NCBI GenBank assembly: GCA_027972325.1
Contig: JAPMOS010000019.1
Span: 248,001 to 312,000 of the forward strand
Direction: 5' to 3'
DNA from: Paratrimastix pyriformis
Lineage: Eukaryota > Preaxostyla > Paratrimastigidae
Length of the DNA stretch: 64,000 nt
Part shown: one piece after another, positions 1 through 24,418 of the stretch
Layout of the letters: each line of letters begins with the position of its first letter
Numbering within the stretch: position 1 is the stretch's first letter
Made by a program: the position numbers and the translations under genes
Notes under the pieces: generated by a model
The model's input: the letters and a program-made list of their open reading frames with translations, nothing else
The model's database searches: none
What the model was told of the DNA's origin: nothing

Positions 1-196
1 GGTGAAGATGTTGCCGCGTCCAGCAACAGCAGCAATGACATAGGTGATAAAAACCGACGACAACCATGCCGCCCTCGGAGACAACTCGAGTACATCATCC
101 CCGCCGGAAGAGGCGACGATGAGGGCTGGCGATGTCCAGCTGTCTGTTGTCTTGTGAACTAACTATCCACGACTCTTTTGTGATTTTTGTGGAGTA

Positions 197-1937
197 GTGT
201 CATGCCCATTACGAAGATCCGGTGTCGTTGAGTTGCGGTCTGTTGCCGCACAACACAAGAGGCGATCGCGCCAAATTCTTGCCCGGATAGCAGGAGACGC
301 CGTCTGTAGGGCCTGTGCAACACTCCTCGACCAAGCGTGCCCTTTATGTTCGGAGCAGCTGAAGCCCATGCCGGAGTCTGTGCCTTGTCCTGACCTTCAC
401 CCACCGCACTTGGCATTTTTTTGGTTGATCAGGCTGATTCCCTCGCGAATGGCACGGCGCCAGGCGAGGCAGATGCAATGCCACTGCCCCAACTGTGGGC
501 TGGGGTGCACGGCCATTATTGGTGTGCTGGATGTGGAGCATCACCTCGAGGCGGAGGGCGAGTGGGGCGAGGAGGAGTGCGAGCAGTGCCACCAGCAGGT
601 CCGGCGGGCTGAGATGGCCCGCCACAAGGACACCACCTGCGCCCGCAAGCCGGTCTGCGACCCCTCCCTCCCTCCCCCCCTCCTCCCTCCCCTCCCCTCC
701 CCTCCCCCCCATCCTCCTCCTCCTCCCCTCCTCCTCCCCCATCCTCTCTCCTCCCTCCATCCCTCCCCCCTCCCTCACCTCCCATCCTCCTCCCTGTGTC
801 ACTGCTGATCGTCCATCACCATTCTCATGGCCGGGGGCCGGCGTTCGACGGGGTGCTGCTTCCCGCCCGTTTCTCTGTGCAGATGGCCTGCTGGTACGCG
901 GCTGTGGGCTGCCCGACCAGCTGCCCGCAATGCGACCTGGCCGCCCACGAGCGGGATGGGATGGCGTCCCACATGGGCCTCCTCAGGCAATGCCTGGCCG
1001 GCACCTCGCTCGAGCTGGCCCAGACCAGGCACGAGCTCAGCCAGAGCAGGGTCGCCCAGGGTGGCACCGTTGCAGCGCTGAGCCAGACCCAGCACGACGC
1101 CCAGGCCCAGGCCCAGCTGGCCGAGCTGGCGCGGGCCAAGGAGCAGACCCAGCACGACCTGGCGGCCATTCGGTCGCAGATCGACCAGGTCCGCGCCCTC
1201 CCTCTCCAGTGGGCAAGGGTCGGGGGGTGGGGTGGGGTGGGGGGGGAAGACCACCCGTGTTGAAACCCCCCGCCTCTCCCCCCCCCCCCCCCCCCCCCCC
1301 GACAGCTGTTCATCCCGCCGGCTGCCCCCGAGGGCCTGACAGCCCACTGGGAAGGGTCCACAGGGGATGTTGCCCTCGACTGGAGGCCCGTGCCCTGGGC
1401 GGCCCCTGCTGCTCCTGCCGGCCCCGGCGCCCCTCCGCCACCTGGCCCTCCAGTCCGCTACCGGGTGCAGGCCACCCTCATGGATCCTGGCCGCGACCCG
1501 AGGAGCGGTCTGACGACGATTGTCTACACGGGCCCCGAGTGCCACTGCCGGTACCGCTTCCCCCCTGATGCCAGGGTCGAGGCCCGCTTTGTGGTGGTGG
1601 CCATGCGGGGCCTGACCGAGGGCGGCCCCTCCGCCCCCGCCAGATGCGCAGGTCCGGCTGTCCGCTGAGCACAACAATGGATCAAAATGAAAACAGTCGC
1701 AGTGGGGTGGGGCAGGACAGCCCGTGTGACATGATCCCACCCGCCCTTCCCACATTAGCGCATCCGCCAATGTGCTTCTACCCAGCACGCTCTCCTGCTT
1801 CAACGTTTCCTGCCCCCTCCCTCTCCACCCTGCCCAGCGGTTGTTCACCTATGACCACGACCTGGACGAGCAGGGCCTGTTCTACTACATCGGCACCCAG
1901 GGCCGCACCCAGCCCTGGCAAAACCCGGCCGACCCGA
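197..1937 (+). CDS. RING/TRAF zinc finger, coiled-coil, FN3-like protein; discoidin domain cut short
   Basis: First of three TRAF-like paralogues in the window. Exons read: a RING-like second half (CRAC...CPLC) ending at 379; 464-652 with the TRAF-type zinc finger (CHCPNCGLGC, then CEQCHQQV and H-x(4)-C); 883-1188 with a second finger (WYAAVGCPTSC) followed by a Q/L-rich coiled coil; 1306-1651 with an FN3-like domain (LFIPPAAPEGL...VRYRVQATL). Intron phases are 0, 0, 0 and 1, as in the paralogue at 6.4-8.9 kb. The next exon (from 1838) begins the discoidin/F5-8C domain (FTYDHDLDEQGLFYYIGTQ) but stops at about 1935, where sequence switches to armadillo repeats in another frame. With the acceptor at 1837 the inherited frame hits a stop almost at once, so the gene is probably truncated or chimeric. 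The true N-terminus is not resolved. Likely a cytoplasmic ubiquitin or adaptor protein by analogy with TRAFs (inference). Confidence 0.7.
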
Positions 1938-2949
1938 GAACATTACCGCCTTTGGACGGGCCGGGGTGGTCGCCCCGCTGGTCAGCATGCTCGTCGCGAA
2001 CCCCAACCTGCCCACCAGCCACCCCGATGCGTCCCAGAACCTCCTCGGGGTCATCGGTCCCCTCGCAACCATGAACCCTGAGAACCGGGCCGCCTTCCGG
2101 CGCGCCGGGGTGGCCGCCCCGCTGGTCAGGCTGCTCACGGCCCACCCCAACCTGCCCGCCGGCCCTGGGGTTATGGAGCTCCTGCTGGCCATCCGCAATC
2201 TCACCATGGACCCCGAGACGGTCCCCTTTGGCGACGGGGTCGTGGCCCCGCTGGTGGGCCTGCTCGCCGCCTCCGACCCCAACCTGCCGGCCACCGACTG
2301 CACCTTGGCCGAGGTCCTCCTCGTGTCCATCGCCCACCTGGCGCTTGACCCCAGGCACAGGGCCGCCTTTGGGCTGGCTGGGGTGACGCCCCCGTTGGTC
2401 AGGATGCTCGTTGCGGCCCGGCCCAACCTGCCCACCAGCAGCCCCGATGCGGTGGAGCCGCTCCTGATGGCCATCCGCAACCTCTCGGCGAACCCCGCGA
2501 ACGCCGAGTCCTTGGTGGGGGCCGGTGTGGCCACCCCGCTCGTTGGGCTGCTCAGCGCCCACCCCGACCTGCCCGCCGCCAGCCCCGATGTGGCCGAGGG
2601 GCTCCTGGGGGCCATCGCCAACCTCGCCATGTTCTGGGACCACGGGGCCGCCTTTGGGCGTGCCGGGGCAGCCGCCCCGCTGGTCAGGCTGCTCACTGCC
2701 CACCCCAAGCTGGCCACCGCACGGCCCGAGGTGGCTGAGGTGCTCCTGTTGGCCATCTACCACCTCGCGGAGGACGACAAGGCCTCGTTCGTGCGCGCCG
2801 GGGTTGTGGCCCCCCTGGTCAGGCTGCTCCCCCAGCTGCCCCTCCTCACCCCCGACGTGGCTACGGCCGCGCGCTCTTGTATGGAGCGGTTCCTCGGATT
2901 CCGCGTGCAGACCGTGCGTGTTGGGGATGCTCAGAGCACCTTCGACTGA
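1936..2949 (+). CDS. Armadillo-repeat protein segment, 5' end missing
   Basis: About 330 codons of tandem repeats of some 42-45 residues with the pattern AGVAAPLVRLL-x-AHPNLPA...LL-x-AI-x-NLA, the signature of armadillo repeats. The ending (VGDAQSTFD) corresponds to the ending of the full-length paralogue at 3.5-6.1 kb. No PB1 domain or polyglutamine tract precedes it; immediately upstream lies the broken discoidin exon of the TRAF-like gene in a different frame. It could be a pseudogene fragment, the distal part of a fused gene, or an assembly artefact. The repeats themselves are intact and open for about 1 kb. Confidence 0.7.
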   Translation, partial: ENITAFGRAGVVAPLVSMLVANPNLPTSHPDASQNLLGVIGPLATMNPENRAAFRRAGVAAPLVRLLTAHPNLPAGPGVMELLLAIRNLTMDPETVPFGDGVVAPLVGLLAASDPNLPATDCTLAEVLLVSIAHLALDPRHRAAFGLAGVTPPLVRMLVAARPNLPTSSPDAVEPLLMAIRNLSANPANAESLVGAGVATPLVGLLSAHPDLPAASPDVAEGLLGAIANLAMFWDHGAAFGRAGAAAPLVRLLTAHPKLATARPEVAEVLLLAIYHLAEDDKASFVRAGVVAPLVRLLPQLPLLTPDVATAARSCMERFLGFRVQTVRVGDAQSTFD

Positions 2950-3518
2950 CCCCCTCCGCCCTGCCCTCCACACCCCCACCCCTCCCCCCAGGCGGACCAT
3001 CATCATTTCTCTGTCTCTGAAAACCAAAGATTCCCTTTGTGCTCTTCGGGAAGTCGGGAGGGGGGAGGGGGGGGAGGGGAGGGGGAGGGGAGGGGAGGGG
3101 AGGGGGGGGGGGGGAGGGGGAGGATGGGATGCTGGCCGATCCGGGAAGGTGCCGCCACCCCCAGCCGCCATCCCCCGGAGCGACCCCCACCGTCACCCCC
3201 TCGGAGGCCAGCACAGTCACTGTCCCGGTCGGCATCACCCCTCGCCTGGGAGAAGTCCACCCGGCACCAGCCGCCGTCCCGGGATGAATGAACAACCCCA
3301 CCACCGCTTGCTGGATGGCTGTCTCTGACCTGATTCTGCGGGGGAGGAGGAGACGGTTGCGTGACACTTGTCTTGTCTTGGTCTTATCCGCCCCCCCCCC
3401 CCCCTCCAAAAGATCTCCCGCTTCGTCCCCACCGAGGGACAGGCCGATCGCTTAGAACACGCAACACAACCAATCCGAGAGAAGAAACGAAGAATCCAGT
3501 TTCCTGCGTGAATGACAG
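2950..3518. other. Intergenic, purine-rich low-complexity
   Basis: Between the armadillo segment and the PB1-ARM gene. Holds a (GGGGA)n purine run at 3055-3125 and a C homopolymer at 3394-3406. I see no supported gene; the promoter of the downstream gene must lie here. Confidence 0.5.
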
Positions 3519-6067
<2,549 letters not shown>

Positions 6068-6390
6068 CACCATCCGCTCTGTGCGCTCGGGCTGACACCG
6101 CCCCCCACCTGCCACCCCACCCACCCCGTCGAGACACCTTCGCCTCACCGTTTTCTGGGTGCGCTCTGAATACCGTTGAAAACGTGGTACTGTTTCCCTT
6201 CCAGAAACGGCGTCGAGAGAACACCCAGTGTCTTTGCGAGAGGGAGAACACGCAGTGTCGTTGCGAGGGCGCAGGCGACAAGAAAGTCGGCTCCTCTGTA
6301 AGGAGCTGATGGTGCTCCTCTGTAAGGAGGCTGATGGTGCACCCCGGAGGGAAATCCCGGCCAAGGACCCCGATTGGGTGGCTCCCAGGG
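6068..6390. other. Convergent intergenic region with dispersed repeat
   Basis: Between stop codons of the PB1-ARM gene and the minus-strand TRAF-like gene. Contains two tandem, diverged half copies of a dispersed repeat (about 6216-6281) and a 26-bp tandem duplication around 6293-6342 (CTCCTCTGTAAGGAG twice). No gene seen. Confidence 0.6.
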
Positions 6391-8924
6391 CTACCGTCGA
6401 GAGAGGTCGCGGAGGGAGCCGTACATCTCCAGGCCCGACAGGACGAGGTAGTGGTACCCGTCGGGGTTGGGGCCGGTCATCAGCACCCGGAAGCGGCGGG
6501 CCGGGAATGCCCGTTCGGGGGCCACGGCGAAGGTGGCCATGGCATCGGGGCGGGCGGGGATCGCGTTGGTGTGCTCGTCCAGGGTCCGCCAGCTGGCACC
6601 GTCCACCGAGCCCTCCAGCCGCCACGACTGCAGCCGAGATGGCACATGGCCTGGAAAGTTGCTGTGGCGGAGGGTGTAGCGGGTGGGCGTGAAGAGGCGC
6701 CCCGCACCCAGGTCAACCTGCCACCACGAGTTGGGCTGGTTGGCGGTCCAGCTGTCGCATGGTTGGCGTCCCGTGAGGTCGGAGGGCTTCCCAGCACCCT
6801 CGGAGGAGCGGGTGGCGGTGACCCAACCCGCCTCGGCCGGGTTGCGCCAGGGCTGGGTGCGGCCCTGGGTGCCGATGGAGTAGAACAGGCCCCGATCGTC
6901 CATGTCGTGGTCGTACGTGAACACAACAGCTGCGGTGGTGATGGGGGAGGGGGGTGGGGTGAAGCAGTGATCTATGGAAATGACCCCGGGGAGCGGAGCG
7001 CAGCTGAGTCAGGGCGGGGATGATGAAAGGTTGAAGGTCCGTGCAAAGCGCGGGAGGGGATGGGAAGGGCCGGACTGGAGAGGGACAAGGAGGGACTTGG
7101 GTGAGATCGGGTCTTTCTCGTTTTCCCTTGACCTTGTTTGATCGGAATATGAGGGGGGGAGATGGAGGGGGAGATCGGGTCTTTCTCGTTTTCCCTTGAC
7201 CTTGTTGCTCGGTGATCGGAATATGAGGGGGGGAGATGGAGGGGGAGATGGACGGACCGGGGCTGGAACAGGTGGCGGGGGCGGAGGGGCCGCCCTCAGT
7301 CAGGCCCCGCATGGCCACCACCACAAAGCGGGCCTCGGCGGCCCTGCCCGGGGTGGCATCGGGGGGGAAGCGGTACCGGCAGCGGCACTCGGGGCCCGTA
7401 TAGACGACCATACCGGTGATGCCCGGGTCGCCGCCAGCCACCACAAGAGTGGCCTGCACCCGGTAGCGGATGGGGGGCCCCGGTGGTGGCGGGGCGGCAG
7501 CGGCGGCCAGGGCGCAGCAGGCGGCAGCAGCAGGGTCGCCCACGGGGGCGGCTACTGCAGGAATGCCGGACACGGGCCGCCAGTCGAGGGCAACCTCCTT
7601 CGTGGCCTCGTCCCAGCGGGCCGCCAGGCCCTCGGGGGCAGCCGGCGGGGTGAACAGCTGGCGCACGGGCAAACAGCAGAAGAGGCAGGGCAAGATGGTA
7701 TCGGGGCAGGGCGGCGGCAAGGTGAGGCCGGGAGACGGGGCATCCAGACATCAATCGGCCAAACCCCGCCCGATCAACCGCCTCCTCGCTCTCATCCTCC
7801 TTCCCTCTCCGGCAGAGGGGGGCGGACCGACCTGATCGATCTGCGACCGGAGGGCTGCCAGCTCGTGCTGGGTCTGGCTGAGGTCGGCCTTGCACTGGGC
7901 CACCTCGGCCCTGCTCTCGGCCAGCTGGGCCTGGGTCTGGCTGAGGCCGGCCCTGGTCTGGGCCAGGTCGTGCTGGGTCTGGGTGAGGTCGGCCCTGGTG
8001 GCTGTCAGCTCGCTGGCCGTGGCTGCCTGGTCGTGCTGGGTCAGGGTCAGCACGCCCTGGGTCTGGGTGAGGTCGGCCTTGCACTGGGTGAGGTCGGCGC
8101 TGGTGACGGCCAGGCGTTGCCTGAGGAGGCCCATGTGGGCCACCACCCCGTCCCGCTCGTGGGCGGCCAGGTCTTCCTGTGCGCACCGGGTCGGGCAGCC
8201 CACATCCGCGTACCCGCAGGCCATCTATCACACAGACGATCCCGACATCCAACAGACAACCCAACACAGACGAACCAGAGGAGCACCGCCATTGGCATTG
8301 ATGAACGTCGCGACACCACCATCCAGAGAGAGAACATGCTGTGTATTTGCGAGGGCGTCCACCCACCCACCCAGCCAGCCAGCCAGCCAGCCATTCACCC
8401 GGCGGGTGGGTGGATTGGGGACAACCCGAAGATCGAGCATCGGCCATCCCCAGGGGCCGTATCACGTGGCGGCGGGAGGGAGGTGGGTGTGCGTGAAGTG
8501 GGGAGCGGACCAGCTTGTGGGCGCAGGTGGTGTCCTTGTGGCGGGCCATCTCAGCCCGCCGGACCTGCTGGTGGCACTGGTCGCACTCCTCCTCGCGCCA
8601 CTCGCACTCCGCCCTCAGGTGATGCTCCACATCCAGCACACCAATCAGGACCGTGCACCCCAGCCCACGGTTGGGGCAGTGACACTGCATCTGTTTCACT
8701 AGACGCTGCGCAAGACGAGAAGGAAGCAGCCTGGTCGTTGGAACGCCTTGTGATCGTGATGGCGAAGGGGGGAAAAAAACAGACTGCTCGGCAATCAGCT
8801 TTTCATTACACGTTGGACAGATGCCACCAATGGCAGTGACGCAGGCCCGACAGAGTGTGTCACCTAGACAGGCGTGTTTCCGAAATGCACTTTTTGAGGG
8901 CGCCAGACCGCAACTTAAGCACAC
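6391..8924 (-). CDS. RING/TRAF zinc finger-coiled coil-FN3-like-discoidin protein
   Basis: The complete member of the family. Read from the right: RING-like C-x2-C...H-x-C...LCRAC...CPTC; a short intron; zinc finger CHCPNRGLGC and CDQCHQQV with HKDTTC, ending at 8511; an intron of about 280 bp; from 8224 the second finger (YADVGCPTRC) and a long coiled coil of LTQTQHDLAQTR-type repeats; an intron; FN3-like LFTPPAAPEGL...IRYRVQATL; an intron of about 340 bp; and a discoidin/F5-8 type C domain from about 6926 (VFTYDHDMDDRGLFY, WWQVDLGAGRLFTPTRYTLRH, PARRFRVLMTGPNPDGYHYL) to the stop at 6391. The exon joins into FN3 and discoidin are phase 1. No ATG is visible in the first exon, so a 5' exon is missing from the model. 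It probably assembles by its coiled coil and binds ligands by the discoidin domain (inference). Confidence 0.8.
7107..7250. repeat. Tandem duplication inside intron of TRAF-like gene
   Basis: A segment of about 75 bp containing GATCGGGTCTTTCTCGTTTT and a G-rich tail is present twice in tandem within the intron before the discoidin exon. Confidence 0.85.
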
Positions 8925-9221
8925 CGGATCCTCATAATGTGCGTGACACTAAAGTAATACGAAACATTTTGGGATCCACGAAGATTCACCATCGACAGAC
9001 GGCCGGGCATCGCCAGTAATTTTCATCGTCTCTTCCATGGCAAGAGATGACATATTCAAGTTGTTTCCGAGGGCGACATGGGGGCGATTGCTTTTTCTCG
9101 CATGGCGTATCGTTGCTGTTGCTGGTCCCGACGGCAACTTCCATTTCCGTCGCAACACGTGACAGTTTGCCTGCCCTTGGCGTTTCAGACCAAGGAAAGA
9201 AAAGCCCTTTTCCGCCCAGTT

Positions 9222-10268
9222 ATGAGTAGCCAGCGTGGTAACACGAGCCGATCACGTCCCCAGGCGCATCAAAATCTAACATCCTTCCATCACAACAAAG
9301 CATCGAGGTTGACCAAGAAGATTGCCGAGAACTCGGGTCGTTTCCAGGAACTCCTCTGCCCCGCCTGCAAACAGATTATTGACTGGAGAAAAGCATACCG
9401 GAAGTACAAACCTTTGACCGTCCCCAAGAAATGGTCTGCCGTAAGGCTTCCATCTTCCATCCCACAATTCCTCTCCATTCCAGCACCCGCTGTGGCCAAA
9501 AGGCTATCACGCAAGCATACCATGCCGTCTGTCCCAATTGCGCCCGAGCGAACAAAATCTGTGCGAAATGTTGTCAACCGTTTGAGGCCAGGTCTGCTTC
9601 ACCTGCCGCCCCATTCTCAACCTCGCCTCCTGACTTCCCTCCCTCCACTGCAGCTTGGAACCAGCCGAGGCTGTCCCCACGGACCCCGTTGCCGCTTTGG
9701 TACAGCAATTTCCCCAACTGATGAAGGGTCTGTCTGCTCTCTGCCCCCTCGACCACTCCGCGCCCTCGTCCCACCACCACCGCCCACACATATCAATGCA
9801 TCCACCACCCTCCTTCACCACTCCGGTGTTTTTTTTGGGTGGGACTGTGGATGGGACCCGTGGGTGATGTTGGCTCGTCCCGGCCGGTAGACGGGAACAC
9901 GGTCATCTCCGAGCGGCAGCTCCGGTCGGCCCTCAGACAGATGCAAAAGTCCGTCCGGCTGCCTCCTCCTCCTCCTCCTCATCCTCATCCTCCCTCTCCC
10001 CCCTCCCCCCCCGTCATCCCGTGCCACACATACCGCTCCTTGACAGACCACGCCCAGAGATTACATTGCCCATACTCCTGCCTTGTCCGCACCCCATCAT
10101 GATCGCTAATCATGCACGCACCCCCCACCCCACCCCACCCCACCCCCTCTCGGCCTGCCGACCAGGGAGGAGGAGGCCGGCAGCGAGGACGACTGCGAGT
10201 GTTCAAGCTGCTGCTCAAGCTGCGACGGCCACTGCGAGAAGAAGAAGACCAAGAAGAAGGCCCCCCAG

Positions 10269-10307
<39 letters not shown>

Positions 10308-10622
10308 CCCGCTGGGGCCCCAGCCCCGGGCCCCAAGTCCCCCGCGGCGGCTCGTTCCCCGGCTGCAGCCGCCGCCCGCCTGGGCGAGGAGGACGCGGGT
10401 GAGGACGTGGAGTTCGATGATGGTGAGGAAGATGAGGAGGGCGATGAAGAGGGCGACGAGGAGGGTGACGAGGAGGAGGAGGAGCAGAAGCCACGGGGGC
10501 GTGGGGTGGCACCACCCCCGGCCGATGGCTCGTCCCCCTTCGGCAAGACGGCCTTCTCCAAGATCTTTCAGGCCCCTCCCGTGCCCCAGCCGCCACCAGC
10601 CCCCCAGGTGGCCCCCCAGTAA
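9222..10622 (+). CDS. C9orf85/DUF2039-family zinc protein
   Basis: Five exons: 9222-9433, 9484-9591, 9654-9727, 9891-9948, 10166-10622; total 909 bp, 302 aa. The N-terminus MSSQRGNTSRSRPQAHQN matches the start of human C9orf85 (DUF2039) as I recall it, followed by four CxxC pairs typical of the family (CPAC...CTRC...CPNC...CAKC), two of them made by joining exons. The second half is a lineage-specific extension with a Cys cluster (CECSSCCSSC), a Glu/Asp-rich block around residues 225-260 and a proline-rich tail. The human protein also ends in acidic residues. The function of the family is unknown to me. Introns of 50, 62, 163 and 217 bp begin GTCTG or GTCCG. The ATG was chosen because it starts the conserved motif. 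Confidence 0.88.
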
Positions 10623-10823
10623 CCCCTGCGGGCCCAGCCCTATTTCTCGTTTTTTATTTATTCAGCTTTCTTTTTCCTCCCCTTCTTACTTCTTCGGGTG
10701 TCTTTGAAGGTTCTCCTTTGATTTTTTTTGGAGAGAAAACGAGCGTGTCTTCCCCCCTTTTTTGACAAGACATCTGCCACTAGAACCTTCGGCCACAAGC
10801 CCACTCACCCTTTTGAATACAGG

Positions 10824-11255
10824 ATGGAACCTGGCGCCGCTCCACAGTCCCAAGCTGGCTCTCAGCAGCCCGAACAGCTTCCTCAGACCTCTCAAGATCT
10901 CACGGCCTTCGTCTGTCATGGTTTCGTGGGGTTGACCAACGTGTGACTGATCGGGTTCTTATTCTTAGGTTCAAAGCCTCCTTGGCGAGATGGTTCGCAC
11001 AATGGTGAATTACTGACTGAGACTGATCGCTTTTTCCTCTCCTCCACACAGCAAACGAAATTCCAGGAGATGTCCGACGCCATTCTTGTGAAGAGTCTGT
11101 GAGGAGCGGAATCATCTGAAAGTCCGCACACAAAGTTTTTATATATTGTAGTTGATGAGATGGGCTCGAAGATCTCCGATCTGGAAAAGTCCGTCGGGGA
11201 CTTGATGCAGCAAGCCGGTATCGATCAGCAGCAGCAGGGCGCAGCCCCCAAGTGA
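10824..11255 (+). CDS. HSBP1: Heat shock factor-binding protein 1
   Basis: Four exons, 10824-10910, 10969-11004, 11052-11094 and 11152-11255, give exactly 270 bp and 89 aa. The joined protein has the family core TSQDLTAFVQSLLGEM, QTKFQEMSDAILVKIDEM and SKISDLEKSVGDLMQQAG, closely parallel to human HSBP1 (DLTSVVQTLLQQMQDKF...SDQIIGRIDDM). HSBP1 is a small trimeric coiled-coil protein that binds HSF1 and the WASH machinery in animals. Exon 2 is only 36 bp. Exon 2 ends with GTGAAT, one of few 5' splice sites here that are not GTCYG. The Gln/Pro-rich first 22 residues are not conserved. Convergent with the exchanger gene that ends at 11731. Confidence 0.92.
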
Positions 11256-11730
11256 GCATCTCTCTTCTATATCCAAACCCCCACTGATGAAGTTTTGTGA
11301 ATTTATCGTGGATCGTCACCACCCCCGTCGTCACAATGCCGATCGATCATTGAAAAACAAAACAAAACAAAAAACACCAGTCAGGGCTCCCCGAAAAAAG
11401 GGATGTTATTTGACAAGGCGCGCACTCGACAACACCGAACAATAACAACGCGACAACAACACGAGCCTTTCTTCTCCCGTTGTGTGGGGTTGGGGAGACT
11501 TCCCGGGTACCGCACGCACCTTGGGGGACCAAGAGAAAGAGAAGAGGGAGGAGAGAAGAGGAGGGGGACAAGAGGGAAGAAGGAAGGGCCGCTGACACCA
11601 CCGGCGGGCGGGCGGCGGGCGGCGGGCGGCGGGCGGCGGGCGGGACTAGACTTGGTTCTGCACCAGGGAAGGGGAGAGGGAGGGGAGGAGGGGAAGGGTG
11701 AGTAAGAACCGCCAAATGGGCACAGGGCCC
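11256..11730. other. Intergenic, GA-rich and GGC-repeat DNA
   Basis: Between HSBP1 and the exchanger stop codon. Contains purine-rich runs and a (GGGCGGC)n stretch at 11603-11645. No gene supported. Confidence 0.5.
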
Positions 11731-23293
<11,563 letters not shown>

Positions 23294-23381
23294 GGATGAT
23301 TCCCCAAGGGGCGGTCAAAAGAAGACAGCAACAACCAAAAGCTAGCCGACTTCGAACCGGTAAACCCCGCAAAGCGCAACC
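23294..23381. promoter_or_regulatory. 88-bp bidirectional promoter region
   Basis: The ATG codons of the minus-strand exchanger (23293) and plus-strand eIF2B delta (23382) are 88 bp apart, so both promoters and 5' UTRs must share this interval unless an unseen 5' exon exists. I see no clear TATA element. Confidence 0.5.
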
Positions 23382-24358
23382 ATGAGCGAAAGCGAGCGGC
23401 AGCCCGCGGAGGTTCGTCTTGCCCATTTTTTCTTGAGTCCACGATCTCGGTTTTGTTCAAAAGCCCGTCGAACAGCCAACGGAGGCTGCGGCGGCGGCCA
23501 ATCCCCAAGGACACAAATATCCTCCGCGCGTCAAACTTAGCAAGGCCGAGGCCCGTGCCCTCCAGGTCTGCTTCCACCGAACCCTCTTGGGCACTCTTGA
23601 GATATTCCTATGCACCCCAGGCCCAACAACGGGCCAAGATCGATGCCGAACGGGCCGAGAAGGGACTCCCACCCGTCAATCGCACCGCGGCGGAGACTCC
23701 CCCGGCGCCCACACAACACAACGCCGCCGCCGCTCCGGCGCCGGTTGCCACAACCACGGCACCGGCACCAGCACCGGCACCGGCACCAGCGGCAGCACCG
23801 GCGGCACCAGCCACCACCGCTGCCGCCGCAGATGCGGCCCCGGCGGCACCAGCCGCCCCTGGGGAAGCGGGCGCCCAGGCACACAAGCCCCGGCCCAAGC
23901 TGAGCAAAGCCGAGAACCGGGCCCTGCAGGTACGTCCCCGGGGGGAGAGCGACACCTTCCACAATGCACACCCATCCAGGCCGCGCACACCCCGCCGGGG
24001 GGGGATCAACGCCCCGAGCACATCGATCGCACACGCATCGATCGCCCATCGCGCCCCTCTGCATGCACCCACCTGACACCCCCAGGAGGCCCAGCGGGTC
24101 AAGCTGGCTGCCGAGCGGGCCGAGAAGGGCCTGCCCCCCGCCGGCAGCAAGCCGGCTCCCGCAGCCCCCGCCACCGCCACCGCCCCGGCCGCTGCTGGTG
24201 CACCCGCTGCAGCCAACGGCGCCCCTGCCCCAGCAGCCGCTCCCGTCTCGGCCCCGGCCGCCGGCCAGCCCAAGCGGGAGAAGGTCGGTCCTCATGGGGA
24301 CGGGGGGCTGGGGGGGGGGGGGATGGCATGCGCGTCGAATGTGTGGCCTCGGATTCCC

Positions 24359-24418
<60 letters not shown>

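Noticed and set aside
799-1848. Long minus-strand frame antisense to the first TRAF-like gene
   Set aside because: GC-rich shadow frame; the plus strand carries the conserved zinc-finger and FN3-like motifs.
23340-23430. Possible tRNA near 23.35 kb (TTCGAACCGG)
   Set aside because: Stems do not pair; the segment contains the eIF2B delta start exon and its 52-bp intron.
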